From Plumapathes pennacea (taxonomy: Eukaryota > Cnidaria > Anthozoa > Antipatharia > Myriopathidae), in contig OZ038472.1 in assembly GCA_964036295.1 (NCBI GenBank), positions 12,520,068 through 12,584,067 of the forward strand: DNA of 64,000 bases, written 5' to 3'. Positions within the stretch are counted from its first letter, which is position 1, and each line of letters opens with the position of its first letter. The position numbers were made by a program, and so were the translations under genes. Positions 32,191 to 44,144 of this stretch are shown here, one piece after another. The notes beneath the pieces are model-generated. The model made no database searches and was not told the DNA's origin. It saw only the letters and a list, made by a program, of their open reading frames with translations.

Positions 32191-33160
32191 TTTCCCATTA
32201 TATAACTGCGGCAACAGTTTATAACCCTTAAATTTCTATCTGCTTCTTCAATCAAATCGTTTTGATTTGTGTCCATGCGTCACGATTTGATCCGGTTTCA
32301 GTCAAGGACTTCAATCGGCCCAGTCTAAAGTAGCTGAAGAGTAAAAAGCCAGTGGCAGAAAAGTTTTAACATTGGTAATAACAGTAAATAAATGAATGTT
32401 CTTTTTTGATACATTTAACCCCCATTTATCTCTGTTGATGTTCAGGTTTATTTTGTGTGCCTTTGATAGAGTGTATTAGTCGGCCATAAATAGAACTAAA
32501 ATATCAAGAAGAGTTTTAAGTTAACAAATCGACGTCAGTATTTTATGTGTCTGTCATCTTATTGATGATGAAGCACGTCATAGCATTGTCAAAAAGCTGT
32601 GGATCCACTCGGCGAAACGCCTCGTGTATCCACAACTTTTTGACAATGTTATGATGCATTTCATCATGAATAAGAGGACAGACCCAAAAAACCGACGTCA
32701 ATTTGTTTTTTTTTACAATAACAAACTCAAGCGATGAAGTGGGGAAAACTTTTCTCGCTTTCCTATTGGTTGAAGTTAAAATTCAAGACATTTCATTGGC
32801 CAAAAAGCAACAGCTTGACGTGAGCATTTCGCGCATGCAAAATATATTTCTGTCAGACTAAGTTGGAAGGAAACGAAACTAGACGTTTTTCTGTTGAGGT
32901 TTCCTGGACAATTTCAAGACAAAGCTGGAGTTTCGCCTTGGGCACTTCTGGTTCTCTACTTTAATTACCGAAGGTCGCTTTAGCAAGAATTGAGGTAAAA
33001 TTGAAGTTGAATTTATCTTCATCCAAACCACTGTCGCCAGCGCTCAATTTTGTGTCTGTCCTCTTATTGATGATGAAAATTAGCCAATCAAAAAGGGGGG
33101 AAACTGGCGTGTTATTGTAAAATAAGCATTCTCAAACAAAATAGAATTAAGTCATTGAGT
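32191..33160. other. 3' flank of a deleted defensin-like gene
   Basis: Equal to A 8760-9730. It retains the gene tail but no cysteine exon. Confidence 0.45.
32524..32706. mobile_element. ~183 bp near-palindromic hairpin MITE
   Basis: Two ~85 bp arms (ACAAAT[C]GACGTC... and ...GACGTCAATTTGT) fold on a GC-rich centre near 32615. The unit A counterpart near 9130 has lost the centre and one arm. Confidence 0.7.
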
Positions 33161-34364
33161 ATTTGATGAACTATTGAATAATGTGAAAAGATGCATTTAT
33201 CAGTCAAACAATTGGTCTACAATTGGTAAAATTGTTTAATGCATAATATCACTTTTCGATTCAAATCTATACTGTTACTACTAAAAACCCCAAGAGAAAT
33301 TTCTTCACTAATGGATGGAGAGCAGTAGGGGAAACTTAAATCCCACTTAAAAACAATTCCTGTTAAACATGCTATAGAATAACACGCTAAAAATTTCTCT
33401 AACATATGTAACAAATATGAAAAAATAACTAAAAATGTGCTCAATCCCACGAAACAGTCTATCACATAACAAAATACATATACTGCAGTAAATAAAAATC
33501 AGTGCGTGCATGTTTTTTTTGTTTAACGATCCTCATAACATGTGCATTTTTTGCACGCGCTTGCTATGCATGCTGGGAATAACCAAAGCTAGAGGGCTGG
33601 TACTGAGATGATTTACGGTAGACTCAAAATATACAGGAGGCAAAATCAACAGTTTCACTAAAAGAAACGAGGCTCAAACTTTAAAAACCTTTGGTCGTGA
33701 TAGCGATGTTTTCAACCCTTTCAACCCTTCTGTTTTCTTTCTCTCACAAGAAAGGTACAATATATTTTGCTCTGATTAAACTAAAAGGTTGTGAAAATTC
33801 CTATTGCGAGCAAAAGACGGAAATGATTAAACACCGCATTCCCAAAGTTGTGAACCTGTATCCTCTGAAAGTAGAAATAAAGCGACGTAATTGAAGTGAT
33901 CGCAAAGAACTACAAGACTCGCTCGTCAAGCCCCGGCCGCGTTTCTTTAATAAAAATACTTGGTTTTTTTAACAATGAACATTCATCGAAGTTGCAGATA
34001 ACACGTTTGAAACGTTATATAGCCTTAAAGGAAACCAGCAGTTGTTACCGGGTAGGGTGGTACGAATAAATATTCAATATATTTGGTCAAACGAAAACGG
34101 CTCGAAATTAAAGTATCAGTAATAAAATTTTAACGACAATAAAAATACATAGGAGAGAGGCTCTGCTCATAAAGTCAAGTTACGTCTCAAAGGCGTGGGA
34201 CGTTTTGGGCCGAAATTCATGTGTCTTCCACAGAAGTAAAGGAGTTTAGTGTCCAACTAAATACAAAAATACCTGCCTGACTGAAAACCGTTCTGCCGCC
34301 TGCCATTGATAACGGGGTTTTTGTAGAAATTGTTATAATAATAATGGATTAAATTAAATTCTCA
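33161..34364 (-). other. Scar of a deleted defensin-like gene and its intron 1
   Basis: At about 33165 the 3' flank joins directly to the 5' UTR (tgatgaactattg), removing everything from the start codon through exon 2. In unit A the same interval holds the intact gene at 9756-10019. The remaining sequence equals intron 1. Confidence 0.75.
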
Positions 34365-34500
34365 CCGTTTGGTTTCTTTTTGATTGAAGTCTTCTCGCCG
34401 ACTGTTCCTCTTTCCTCTCCCCCTCCCCCATGAGGCCTCTGCGGAGGACAGACAATTTAATATGCAAACCAGTTAATTTACAAAGAGAAGCTGGGGGATA
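34365..34500 (-). other. Truncated leader exon joined to an inverted GC-rich block
   Basis: The leader exon (donor GTGAGA on the minus strand) breaks at about 34403 and continues into the complement of the 2440-2510 block. This is the junction of an inverted duplication. Confidence 0.55.
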
Positions 34501-34581
34501 AACCATATCAATTTTAAGTCAAACAAAGCGACTCTCGAAATTGCGATAGCCATAGATTAAAAAAATAAATTCAGTTCTCAC

Positions 34582-34719
34582 CGTTTAGTTTCTTCGTTTG
34601 ATTTCTTTTTGATTTAAGTCTTCTTGGGTGCAGGATATGCAGCTTCGCAGTCGGTCCAGAAATGGTAATGAGAGTGATCAGGGCGTTATATTTATGAGGT
34701 CAATCTGGCGTCCTATTGG
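34582..34719 (-). promoter_or_regulatory. Inverted promoter and leader exon (gene deleted)
   Basis: CCAAT at 34715-34719 on the minus strand, TATA-like element, donor GTGAGA after 34582. It points toward the gene scar at 33165. Confidence 0.55.
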
Positions 34720-34814
34720 TTATTCCGAAAAAGAAAGATCGACACAAAATTGTACACCATTGTTTTCAACTTGAGGTTAATATGGATATATCGAGTGCCA
34801 AAATGATTGCGTTG

Positions 34815-36310
34815 TCCCCGAACGAAGTGAGGGAAATATTTACGACGCTAATGCAGCATAGTCGGCTCATCTGAAGACTCCAAGCGCGTCGCCATCTCGA
34901 AATCTAATGTTCGTGTGTGTGTGTGTTTGTTTGTTTGTGCGATGCGACCTTTTTAGGCCAGGTGCCTAAGGCAATGTCCAAATAAGGCAATGACGTAATC
35001 ATTATCGACTAGCGTCACCGCCATGTTTTTGAGAAAGATTTGAACGAAGCAACAATTGTACGTAACTGCGTTCACGAAAATGAATTTGAAAGCTAGAAAA
35101 CTTGAAACAGAACGGTCTCGCGAAGCTCGTCTTCAAAAGAGAAGCGAACAGGCACTTCAAGAGCAAAAGCGGACCGAAGAGAAGACTCCGCAAAGACAAC
35201 AGCGCATGAATGCCGACCAAAAGCGACATGAACAGAAGCGGGCAACACAGACAACTCCGCAAAAAGAACAGCGCTTGAAAGCGAATCGGGACCTTCAGGA
35301 GAAAAAGCGGGCCGAAGAGAAGACTCCGCAAAGACAACAGCGCATGAATGCCGACCAAAAGCGACATGAACAGAAGCGGGTAACACAGACAACTCCGCAA
35401 AGGGAACAGCGCTTGAAAGCAAATCGGGAGCTTCAGACGCCGTTTTGTGTTAAACTCAGATACTTATTTAGAAAGGACAAGCAACAAAGGTTAGTCAGTG
35501 GAAACCGAACAATCACCGTGACAAATATATTGTATCCCGTATAGCTTGTAACTTGATCACTTCAAGAATGTATTAAAATCTGTATGCTGATCATTTTCCC
35601 TCGAAGTATTGTTTTACTACGCTTCTGTCGCCAGTTTCGGCTACCGTATTCGCTCAGAGCAATCGGAACTTGGAGCCTTGAATGATTTAGTCAGATGTCT
35701 TATGTTTCTGTAATCTGACACGCGGTGATTGCAGCGAGAATCGTTCACAAGCCCTTAGAAGTATTACTGGGTCTGAAGCCCGTGTATAATTTGAAGTAAA
35801 CTGTTCAAGTTTTGCTTTGATTCTGGGGAAAATCTTGCTGTTTTGAGTGGGTTCACATACAAAACAATTCGAGCCTATTAAATATGCATGTCTGAATCTG
35901 GTGCATGCAGTCCAGAGTAAAAACAAATCGCACAGGAAGACTATTTAATTGTACTGCCTATGAATTCAAAATTGGAAAATCAGTGTTCCTTTTTTCCCGT
36001 ACTACGACGGCCGACCAACTTCAAACTTTGAGTATTAAATTTTGAGAACGTGCTTGGCAGACTGCATGAATTAATTTGACGTGCCGACCGTGGGAAATAC
36101 GTACTTCGTCACGCAATCGATTCTCTTTTCAACGCAAAAGTATAACACACACCATTCTTTTTCTCCTTCCTTTGCGTGTAGCACTTGACTTCGAAGAAAA
36201 GATCGAGTCAACATTTCGGTAAAACAAAGGCTACTCTTGTTGGGAGTTACCAAAGTAAAAGTCCCATCAATGGCAGAGTGAGGGGGTATCTGCGATTATC
36301 GTATTTCTAG
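34815..36310 (+). mobile_element. Helitron-like insertion, 1496 bp
   Basis: It starts TC (TCCCCGAACG) and ends CTAG with no target-site duplication. The empty site is visible in homologous copies (gcgttg|tttataaataatg, complement of 31260-31285), so both edges are exact. A GCAGA/TCTGC stem with an 11-base loop lies at 36273-36293, 17 bases before the end, as expected for a Helitron 3' hairpin. No Rep/helicase is encoded, so it is non-autonomous. The insertion point is not the classical A^T dinucleotide. Confidence 0.65.
35080..35544 (+). CDS. STPR-repeat protein carried by the Helitron-like insertion
   Basis: The first ATG of the frame, at 35080, gives 154 residues. Residues from about 30 to 120 are four tandem 23-residue Lys/Arg/Gln/Glu-rich repeats, each beginning Lys-Arg and containing Thr-Pro-Gln and Gln-Arg. 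This matches the score-and-three-amino-acid peptide repeat (STPR), a helical DNA-binding module known from silkworm FMBP-1 and vertebrate ZNF821. Repeats 1 and 3, and 2 and 4, are nearly identical, so the DNA has a 138 bp direct duplication. The C-terminal 30 residues are basic and unlike the repeats. It could be a DNA-binding accessory of the element or a captured gene piece. No intron or promoter identified. Confidence 0.55.
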   Translation: MNLKARKLETERSREARLQKRSEQALQEQKRTEEKTPQRQQRMNADQKRHEQKRATQTTPQKEQRLKANRDLQEKKRAEEKTPQRQQRMNADQKRHEQKRVTQTTPQREQRLKANRELQTPFCVKLRYLFRKDKQQRLVSGNRTITVTNILYPV

Positions 36311-37275
36311 TTTATATAAATAATGTGCCCCACAATACGAGTCAGAACATTTTTTTGCACCATTCAGCATAACCACAGTAATATCACGTTTGTGTTTCCC
36401 GCCTCCTCACCGATCCAGGCAAATAAATAGTAAAAGACCAGCATGCACTGGGAACAGTTCATTGGCACCAATATCATTAACTTACGCAAAAATAAAACTT
36501 GGGTAGAAGCAATTCACAGCTCTCTTATTGGTATTTCAGTGCCTGCTAGTTGCTAGGCAATTTAAACGCCTTTCTTTGCCTTGGCCATGTATTTGTAACG
36601 ATGCAATGGCCCACAGTTACTTTAATTGGTCTCTTTCAGCAAGTTACTTGATTGGCGATGGTTTTTGAGAACTATCTCCATATAGCCAACATTTTAGTCA
36701 TCATTGATTTTGGCCTTCACTATAGCGACGTAAGCAGAAGGCACAAAAGAATTAAATGCGCTCAGTATTGAAAACTAACGCGACGGAAGTGGAAGCACAA
36801 GAACTTTCAGTATGCTGAAGCATAAGAAAATGGAAAAGGTTTCATCTATTTTTTGTTAAAGCTTATATGCTTATGTATCTAAGTTCTTACACGAGCAGTA
36901 TTGAAATTGAAAACCTTTCTCTGGTTTGGTGCCATATTTGTAGTGCTGTTCAACAGTCGCTAAACACTTGGATTATTCAGCAAGTTTTACTTCAGTGTGT
37001 GATGTTTGGGACAGCTACCTCTATAAAAAAAACCTTTTCTGTCACAGTTAAGCCTGGTTTTCGCTGTAAACATGCGCATAGCACAGGAACTTTATGCAGG
37101 ATTATAGGAAAATAAAAACAATTTCCATTTCTTTATGCTAATACATGACTCGACATTCTTACAGTATTAATTTTGGCAAAAAAGGATTTGTATCTATTAT
37201 AAAGGTGACTGAATATTTATAATAGAGATCTGAAGTAACTTGCTGAATAATCTAAACTTTTGGCTACAAAGAAAA
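36311..37275 (+). repeat. Inverted satellite array, continuation after the Helitron
   Basis: Reverse complement of 30430-31260. With 34430-34814 it forms an inverted copy of the unit start. Monomer landmarks near 36545 and 36890. Confidence 0.65.
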
Positions 37276-37993
37276 GACACTAAGTAACTATGTAATATGA
37301 AGGGTTTTCGGACCTCTGAATTGGGATACTTATGAAATATTTCCCCACTTATCAGGAAACTGTAGAGCTGGGTAAAAAACCGACAACAGATTCTTGAGCC
37401 TGGATACTGGAAACGGTGCAGAATTTATGTGTCAGATTGTAACACCCCAAGGTTATTAAAGTGTACGAGTTTCATTTTTACTGTTTCAGCGGTAATAAAA
37501 AGCATAAAAGCATAAAACGGCATTGTTTTTGTTATATTAAGTATAGGACACACTAAAGGAAACATCCGTTTGGTTTTCAACTGAGGATTATCATTTATTT
37601 CTTTTTCCCATTACATACTGCGGCCGCAGTTTCAAGTTTATAACCCTTAAATTTCTACTCGCTTTTACAAACAAATCCTTTCGATTTGTGTCTCTATACG
37701 TCGAGGCATCTGGTTTCAGTCATGTCCTCCTCAATTATTCTCTGAAAAGTGGAAAGAGTAGAATAGTTTTAACCACTAGTAATAAAATTTGTGAATGTTC
37801 TTTTTTGATGCATTTAACCCCCATTTAACACTGTTGATGCCCAAGTTCATTTGTGTGTCTGTAATTAACTGTATAGTTAAGTATTGTTGAGCCATCAAAT
37901 CAGACTATAAAAGAAGAAGAAGAGTTTCAATTAAGCATTCTTAAACAAAGACAATTAAGTCATTGAATCTAACAAAAGTATATAAAGGCAACA
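37276..37993 (-). other. 3' flank of the 38.2 kb gene
   Basis: Matches A 4600-5420 without the MITE. The third-exon acceptor position (minus strand, near 37905) is followed at once by TGA. Confidence 0.5.
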
Positions 37994-38275
37994 TTACCAT
38001 GGAATAGCGCAGCACCAGGGCGAATGAGGATTACAAAACTCGGGGTATTTTCCAATAAGTTCGCCACAAAAACCAACATCAAATTCGCAACGCCCACCCA
38101 TTTCCTCACATGTTGGCACTGTTGCCGGCGGAGAGAAGATGATATTGTTAGCGCAATAATCAGAGTGTTCAAACTTATAATTACCGCCAATATTTTCGTA
38201 TGGAGAAACTGTACCTTGTGCGACAGTAGTACCCACACAGACCAGCAACAGGCAGATGAAAATCCTTGTATTCAT
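37994..38275 (-). CDS. Secreted beta-defensin-like cysteine-rich peptide (lineage G, acidic)
   Basis: Exon 1 (38275-38215) encodes a 20-residue signal peptide. Intron 1 is 38214-38119, 96 bp with GT..AG. Exon 2 (38118-37994) has six cysteines, C-x6-C-x6-C-x10-C-x6-CC, and ends Trp-TAA: the bases that form the donor in relatives (G|GTAATG) here also make a stop. The spliced product is about 61 residues. Because the intron is a multiple of three without a stop, the unspliced mRNA also reads through as 93 residues with an extra segment between signal and cysteine parts. The mature part has six Glu/Asp against two basic residues. Intron 1 of the 5' UTR (38285-40483) is filled with insertions. Confidence 0.75.
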   Translation of the reverse strand: MNTRIFICLLLVCVGTTVAQGTVSPYENIGGNYKFEHSDYCANNIIFSPPATVPTCEEMGGRCEFDVGFCGELIGKYPEFCNPHSPWCCAIPW

Positions 38276-38431
38276 TTTGATGAACTATTAGTGAATAATG
38301 TGAAAAGATAAATTTATCAGTTGAACAATTGGTAAAGTCTACAATGTTTAATGTTTATTATCACTTTTCGATTTAAAACTACGAGTTACTACTAAAAAAT
38401 TACAAAGGAAATTCTTCACCAATGGAGCAAT

Positions 38432-38433
<2 letters not shown>

Positions 38434-38498
<65 letters not shown>
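38434..38498. repeat. (TA)n array 1
   Basis: Pure TA dinucleotides at the left edge of the insertion in the 5' UTR intron of the 38.2 kb gene. Confidence 0.9.
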
Positions 38499-38500
<2 letters not shown>

Positions 38501-38652
38501 GCATATAAGGGAAAAAACCAAAGAGACTACGCTTTCATCCCTACAAGCCTGTTTCGTGATGAACTCACTCTTCAAGGGATTTAATAGAAAGAATGCTCTC
38601 GACCATCACATTTATACTATAGATTTGGCGGCGGTAAATTTGAATGTATTGT

Positions 38653-39010
38653 TCAGGTGTTACGTAGTAATGCTTTGTTTCTATGGCGGCATGAAGAAAG
38701 TTCATTACGTTTGTTAAGCGATGATAATTCAGGTCGGCAGATTATTAGAAATTTTTCTTTGAGGCAGAGGTTACATCTTTTACTTGAGCTGTTATAAGGC
38801 GAGCTAGATGAAAGAATACGCCAGGAAATAGAATAGTTGATGTTACTGTCCTTAAGCGTCCAGATGTGTTTGCTAAGTTCGGTGGAGTTTCTGTGCTTTA
38901 CATGGCGGAATGATGCAGTGTGATTTCTGTATCTTGTCTTGAACTGGTTTTCTGTGAGTCCGATGTATGTTTCAGTGGTGTTATGTATCGAACACTATAC
39001 CACGGGAAAA
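38653..39010 (-). mobile_element. Second Penelope-like element, C-terminal GIY-YIG fragment
   Basis: The minus strand reads Tyr-Ile-Gly-Leu-Thr-Glu, then Glu-Leu-Ser-Lys-His-Ile-Trp-Leu-like and Cys-Asn-Leu-Cys, then Leu-Asn-Lys-Arg-Asn-Glu-Leu and Cys-Arg-His, ending at a stop at 38653. These are endonuclease-domain signatures of a Penelope lineage different from the element at 19.8 kb. It is frameshifted near its upstream end and cut off by the TA array. Confidence 0.7.
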
Positions 39011-39025
39011 TCGGAACACAGACCT

Positions 39026-39034
39026 TATATATAT

Positions 39035-39110
<76 letters not shown>

Positions 39111-39128
39111 TATATATATATATATATA
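39026..39128. repeat. (TA)n array 2
   Basis: Near-pure TA with a single GA interruption, flanking the MITE at 39129. Confidence 0.9.
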
Positions 39129-39683
<555 letters not shown>

Positions 39684-40483
39684 TATGTATATTTGAACGG
39701 TCTTTTATGTGTGTTTTTTGCACGCGCTTACAATGCATACTGGGAACAACCAAAGTCTGATAGCGATGTTTTTAATCGTTTCAGCCCTTCTATTTTCATT
39801 CTCTCGCAAGAAACATACATCATAATTTGCTCTGATTGAACTAAAAGGTTCTGAAAATTCCTGTTGCGAACAAAAGATAGAAGTAATTAAACACCTCATT
39901 CTCAAAGTTTTCAACCCGTACCCTCTGAAAGTAGAAATAAAATGACGTACGTAAAGTGATCGCACAGAAAAGTCACTCGTCAAGCCCCGCGTTCCTTTAA
40001 TGACAAAAAAAAAAAAGAAAAAAAGAAAAAAGAAAAAAACTGTTTTCTTTCACAATGCCACAATGCACATTTATCGAACTTGCAGATAACACGTTTGAAA
40101 CTTTTATATAACCTTTCATTAAACCCGCAGTTGTTACCGCCATGGGGGTTGTACGAAAAGTATTTTCTTCAATATACTTGTTTAAACTAAAACCTTTGAA
40201 ATTAAAGTATCAGTGATAACAAAATTATAACGACGATTAAAATAAATAGAAGAAAGGTTCTGCTCATAGAATCATGATACGTCTAAAAGACGCCCAAAGT
40301 TTTGGGCCGATATTCCACATGAGTAAAGGAGTTTTCTGATAGTGTCCAACTAAATACAAACGTACTTACCTGACTAAAAACCGTTCTGCCGCCTGCCATT
40401 GATAGCAGGGTCTTGGTACGTACAAGAAATTGCAAGGAATACTCTCGAAATTGTGATAGTTATAAATTAGATTAAATTCTTAC
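39684..40483 (-). other. Distal part of the 5' UTR intron of the 38.2 kb gene
   Basis: Matches A 10430-11205. Contains an A-rich AAAAAG tract at about 40003-40038. No gene. Confidence 0.5.
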
Positions 40484-40622
40484 CGTTTAGTTTCTTCGTT
40501 TCGATTTCTTTTTGATTGAAGTCTTCTCGGGTGCAGGATATGCAGCATCGGAGTCGGTCCAGAAATGGTAAAGAGAGTGATCAGGGCGTTATTTTTATGG
40601 GGTCAGTCTGGCGTCCTATTGG
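40484..40622 (-). promoter_or_regulatory. Promoter and leader exon of the 38.2 kb gene
   Basis: CCAAT 40618-40622 on the minus strand, TATA-like CATAAAAATAA, leader exon ending at 40484 with donor GTAAGA. The first intron would be about 2.2 kb because of the TA/retroelement insertions. Confidence 0.55.
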
Positions 40623-40929
40623 TTAGCCCGAAATAGAATGATTGACAGAAAATTGTACACCATTGTTTTCAAATTTAGGTTAATATGGATATATCGAATG
40701 CTAAAATAAATGTGTTTTTATAACTAATGGGCTCCAGACTATAATACTATAAGTCAGCCCATTTTTAGCAACATTCAGCATATCCACAGTTATGTCACGT
40801 TTGTGTTTCTCTCATCCTCACAGATCCAGGCAAATAAATAGAAAAAGAACTAGCAAGCACTGGGAGCAGTCCATAGCCACCAAAATGTTATTATCTTACG
40901 AGAAAATAGAATCCTGAGTCTCCTTACTG

Positions 40930-41830
40930 ACATTTCAGTGCCTTGACTAGTAGCTAAGCAATTGACCACCTTTTTTTGCCTTGGCGCCTTATTTGTAATG
41001 CTGCTTTGGCCTAGAGGTAATTGAGTGTGTGATGTTTTGGAGAAGTATCTCCATATAGCCGAAATTTCAGTCACCTCAAATTCTGGATTTTTCTAGCGGC
41101 AGAAGGCACAGAAGAATTAGTGGAAACAACGCGACGGAAGTGGAAGCACAAACACAAAACCCCAATTGGTGGGAGCATAAAAAAAATGAAAATGTTTTAT
41201 TTGTTTTAATGCCAAAGCTTACATGCTTATGTATCGAAATCCTTATACTTGGGTTATTCAGCAAGTTACTTTATTGTGTGCTGTTTTGGACAGCTATATA
41301 TATACAAAAAATCCTTATTCTATCACACTTTAACCTGGTTTTGCTAGAGAAATACGTGCAAGCAGAGGAACCTTAAATAAAAACACTTTCTGTCTTTATG
41401 TCATTACCTGTAATATGCTAATGTATCGATATTCTTATACTTTCATTTAGTCCAACAACTTGCTTGGCAATATTGGAACACCTTCCTCTTGCTTGGTGCC
41501 TTAATTGTAATGCTGTTCGACAGTCGCCAAAAGCTTGGGTTATTCAGCAAGTTACTTCAGGGTGTGATGTTTTGGACAGCTACATCTCTATACAAAAAAA
41601 ATATTATTCTCTCTCACTCAAGCCTGTTTCTTTTTTGCTAGGGACAAGTGCACATGTATGCAGGAGCATAAGATAAAAAAGAACATTTCCATTTTCTTAT
41701 GCTAAATTGTCTCAGTATTCCGTATACTTTTATCCAGTCCATTTAGTTGCTGGGCAATTGGAGTGTCTTTTCTTTGTCGTCAAACGTTTAGATTATTCAA
41801 CTAGTTACTTCAGACCTCTATTATAAATAT
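40930..41830 (+). repeat. Satellite-like tandem array
   Basis: Counterpart of 11655-12640. Landmarks near 40950, 41455 and 41740; one monomer is shorter than in unit A. Confidence 0.65.
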
Positions 41831-42389
41831 TTAACCTTTATAGTAGATACGTTTCCTTTTTTGCCATCATTAATACGGATCATGGATGAACACAACAACG
41901 TATACCTAATGCAAGACATTTAGTGTTTCCGCGCGATGCAATGAAAAATACTTGTCATCTGTGAACAGCGAATTTTCGGCAAATTCTCAACCCATTTGAT
42001 TTCACTGAAAACAAGAAACAAAAAATAAATAAATAAATAAATATTGCCTTACAGAAAAACAAAAATATTAGATATGGCGTTACAAAACGCACGTGCCGGG
42101 CACCAAACCTGATTCTTAATATTAGTTATTGCTTTTTGTATATCGTGTGAAGGAAATAAGAACACTTGTCGGCCAGTTATGCGGAATCACATTAGCAGTT
42201 GGGAATTTCAACGAACGCTCCAGATGCGTGAATGTAGAAGTATGATATTTGGATATATGAACTTGCCAGTTTTCACTGTTGCTAGGCAATTCATTTGCGC
42301 GTTTTCTCTTGTTTTACGCCTAGTCCCTGGGAAAGATACAGTTTTGCCCCTGTGTCGGCGTGGAGTAATACTTAAACATATAATGGAGA

Positions 42390-42503
42390 AATGTGAGGTT
42401 GGTGTGCACATGTCGATCAGCTTTAAGAATATGCGCATCCGACACGCGAAACGTCAGACCACATTCTTTAGTGAGTGATCTAGATCCACACCAACTTCAC
42501 GTT
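42390..42503. mobile_element. 114 bp MITE, diverged terminus
   Basis: The left end reads AATGTGAGG instead of AACGTGAGG; the right end has ACTTCACGTT. Confidence 0.65.
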
Positions 42504-43638
42504 CAAACATCAGTGACAATGGTGTACCATTTTTGTGCAGAAAAACATATCAATACCGAAATACATATTACTCGTGGATTGTTACAAGTATCCCCACATA
42601 CAAGGTTTTCTTTGGTTTCCAACAGAGAGGAAGCAAGTCATCCTGAGGAGCAATTAATCCATTTTTTTATTATTATTCGCGCGATGATGAGTTAGCATGT
42701 CTGATAAGCTATTTCCGTATGTATATACGTATGCTAATTTTCTCGGATACAAATACAAGTGTTCTTATTCCACACTTGATTTCATAAACTATTTTCGTCG
42801 CCACCTCTTCTATTTCCCAGTTTTTAGAAAATAAAATTCAGTGCACGATCAAAATAAAGATATATTTTTATTATTATCTTCGCCCAGTTTATATGCAGAG
42901 TACCTTCAACAGCAGTGAGTCAATTACTGCGGGATATTTGGTTGCGCCCTCAGTGGTTCTTTTACGTCCCCGTAGTGCTTATTATAATAGACGGGCCCAC
43001 CATTTACGTGGTCATCCGAGCCACGAGTAGAGAGCCAGGTTTTTACACCTCAGTTTTTTGCTGACTTCCCGAGTCACCTGCGCCCTCAGCGTGAAAGGTG
43101 ATCGTGCTGACCGCCGTCTGGCCTCGGTGTATTTCACCGATGTATTGCAAATATACTTAGAACTTTCTAGAAGCATCAACATAGATAATATTCATCCCAA
43201 CAGACGTCTTTTTAACTGAGACATGTTGGAAAGAAGCTGAAAATGGAAATTACAATATTCACTTTCACCCTTTTACTTCCAAGCTCAAAGTACAGATTTT
43301 CCCAAATTTTTAAGGAGAAAATATATTGGCGGTGTAGTGAGAATTGTGACAGCTAAATCATTTTTTTATATACCTGAGCAAACTATTAGGTGGCAAATCC
43401 TTCATACTGTAGATATATATCTGGTGAAAGACCGAAGGAGAAATTTGAAGTTGATCACTCTTGGGAGTGAGATGTTTAAATAAAATATTACTATTCATCG
43501 AATTCACTGATAAACAAGGGTGTAAACTAGATGGTACTTTGACAACAAGTGATCTGCTTCTGAAGTTGGAATGCCGGTAAGAAGCACTCAAAAGTCTTAG
43601 GTATCTCTTAATAACATCATACATTATTACTAGCTCAA
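42504..43638. other. Repeat-rich spacer, no gene recognised
   Basis: Parallels 13378-14540 in unit A. Confidence 0.4.
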
Positions 43639-43983
43639 CTACCCAAGCGAATTTAGAGTGACTCCGTTGTAACTTCGGGCGCACTCGTTCTTGACAAACT
43701 TTGGATCATAACTTTTTGGATTTAACGCGGTTCCTATAAAACAATTAGCATCATCTTTTGCGGCTGTATATGGCTTTGAATTGGAGAAATAGTTGTTAGA
43801 ATGTAAGCTACTCAGCAACTTAGGCGAAGCTGACGAGCTGTGTTGTTTATGAATACGAAATGAGCACGTATGGCCTTTATTCGAAGAATTCGCACCCCAG
43901 AAGGAAGCCGAGTGATATGCGAGCCGGCGTCCCCAGGAGGAGAGAGAGGTTGTTGGATGCATTAGGGCAATGTTTTGAGCCAC
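43639..43983 (-). CDS. Unidentified 114-codon open frame
   Basis: Starts at an ATG on the minus strand and ends at TAG before the lineage H 5' region. The frame also extends upstream of this ATG. Composition is Ser/Asn/Lys-rich with no signal peptide, membrane segment or recognised motif. It lies inside a segment (43590-44100) that interrupts sequence otherwise conserved upstream of lineage H genes, so it may be a fragment of another gene carried in by insertion. The unit A copy has a frameshift. Coding status is doubtful. Confidence 0.3.
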   Translation of the reverse strand: MAQNIALMHPTTSLSSWGRRLAYHSASFWGANSSNKGHTCSFRIHKQHSSSASPKLLSSLHSNNYFSNSKPYTAAKDDANCFIGTALNPKSYDPKFVKNECARSYNGVTLNSLG

Positions 43984-44144
43984 TTTCTTGGGATGTCCCA
44001 GAGCACCTCCAACTCCAACACGAACACCACACTACATGCACGATCATGAACCGCTTCAATGACTTTTTTTTCCAAATAGTCAATGGTGATTTGTGCATGT
44101 TATCGTAAGAAATTTATCTTGTCATTTTATTGCAGTTCATCAAA

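Noticed and set aside
35002..35422. Antisense Leu/Ser-rich frames over the STPR ORF
   Set aside because: They are shadows of the 138 bp repeat; the plus frame has the recognisable 23-residue period.
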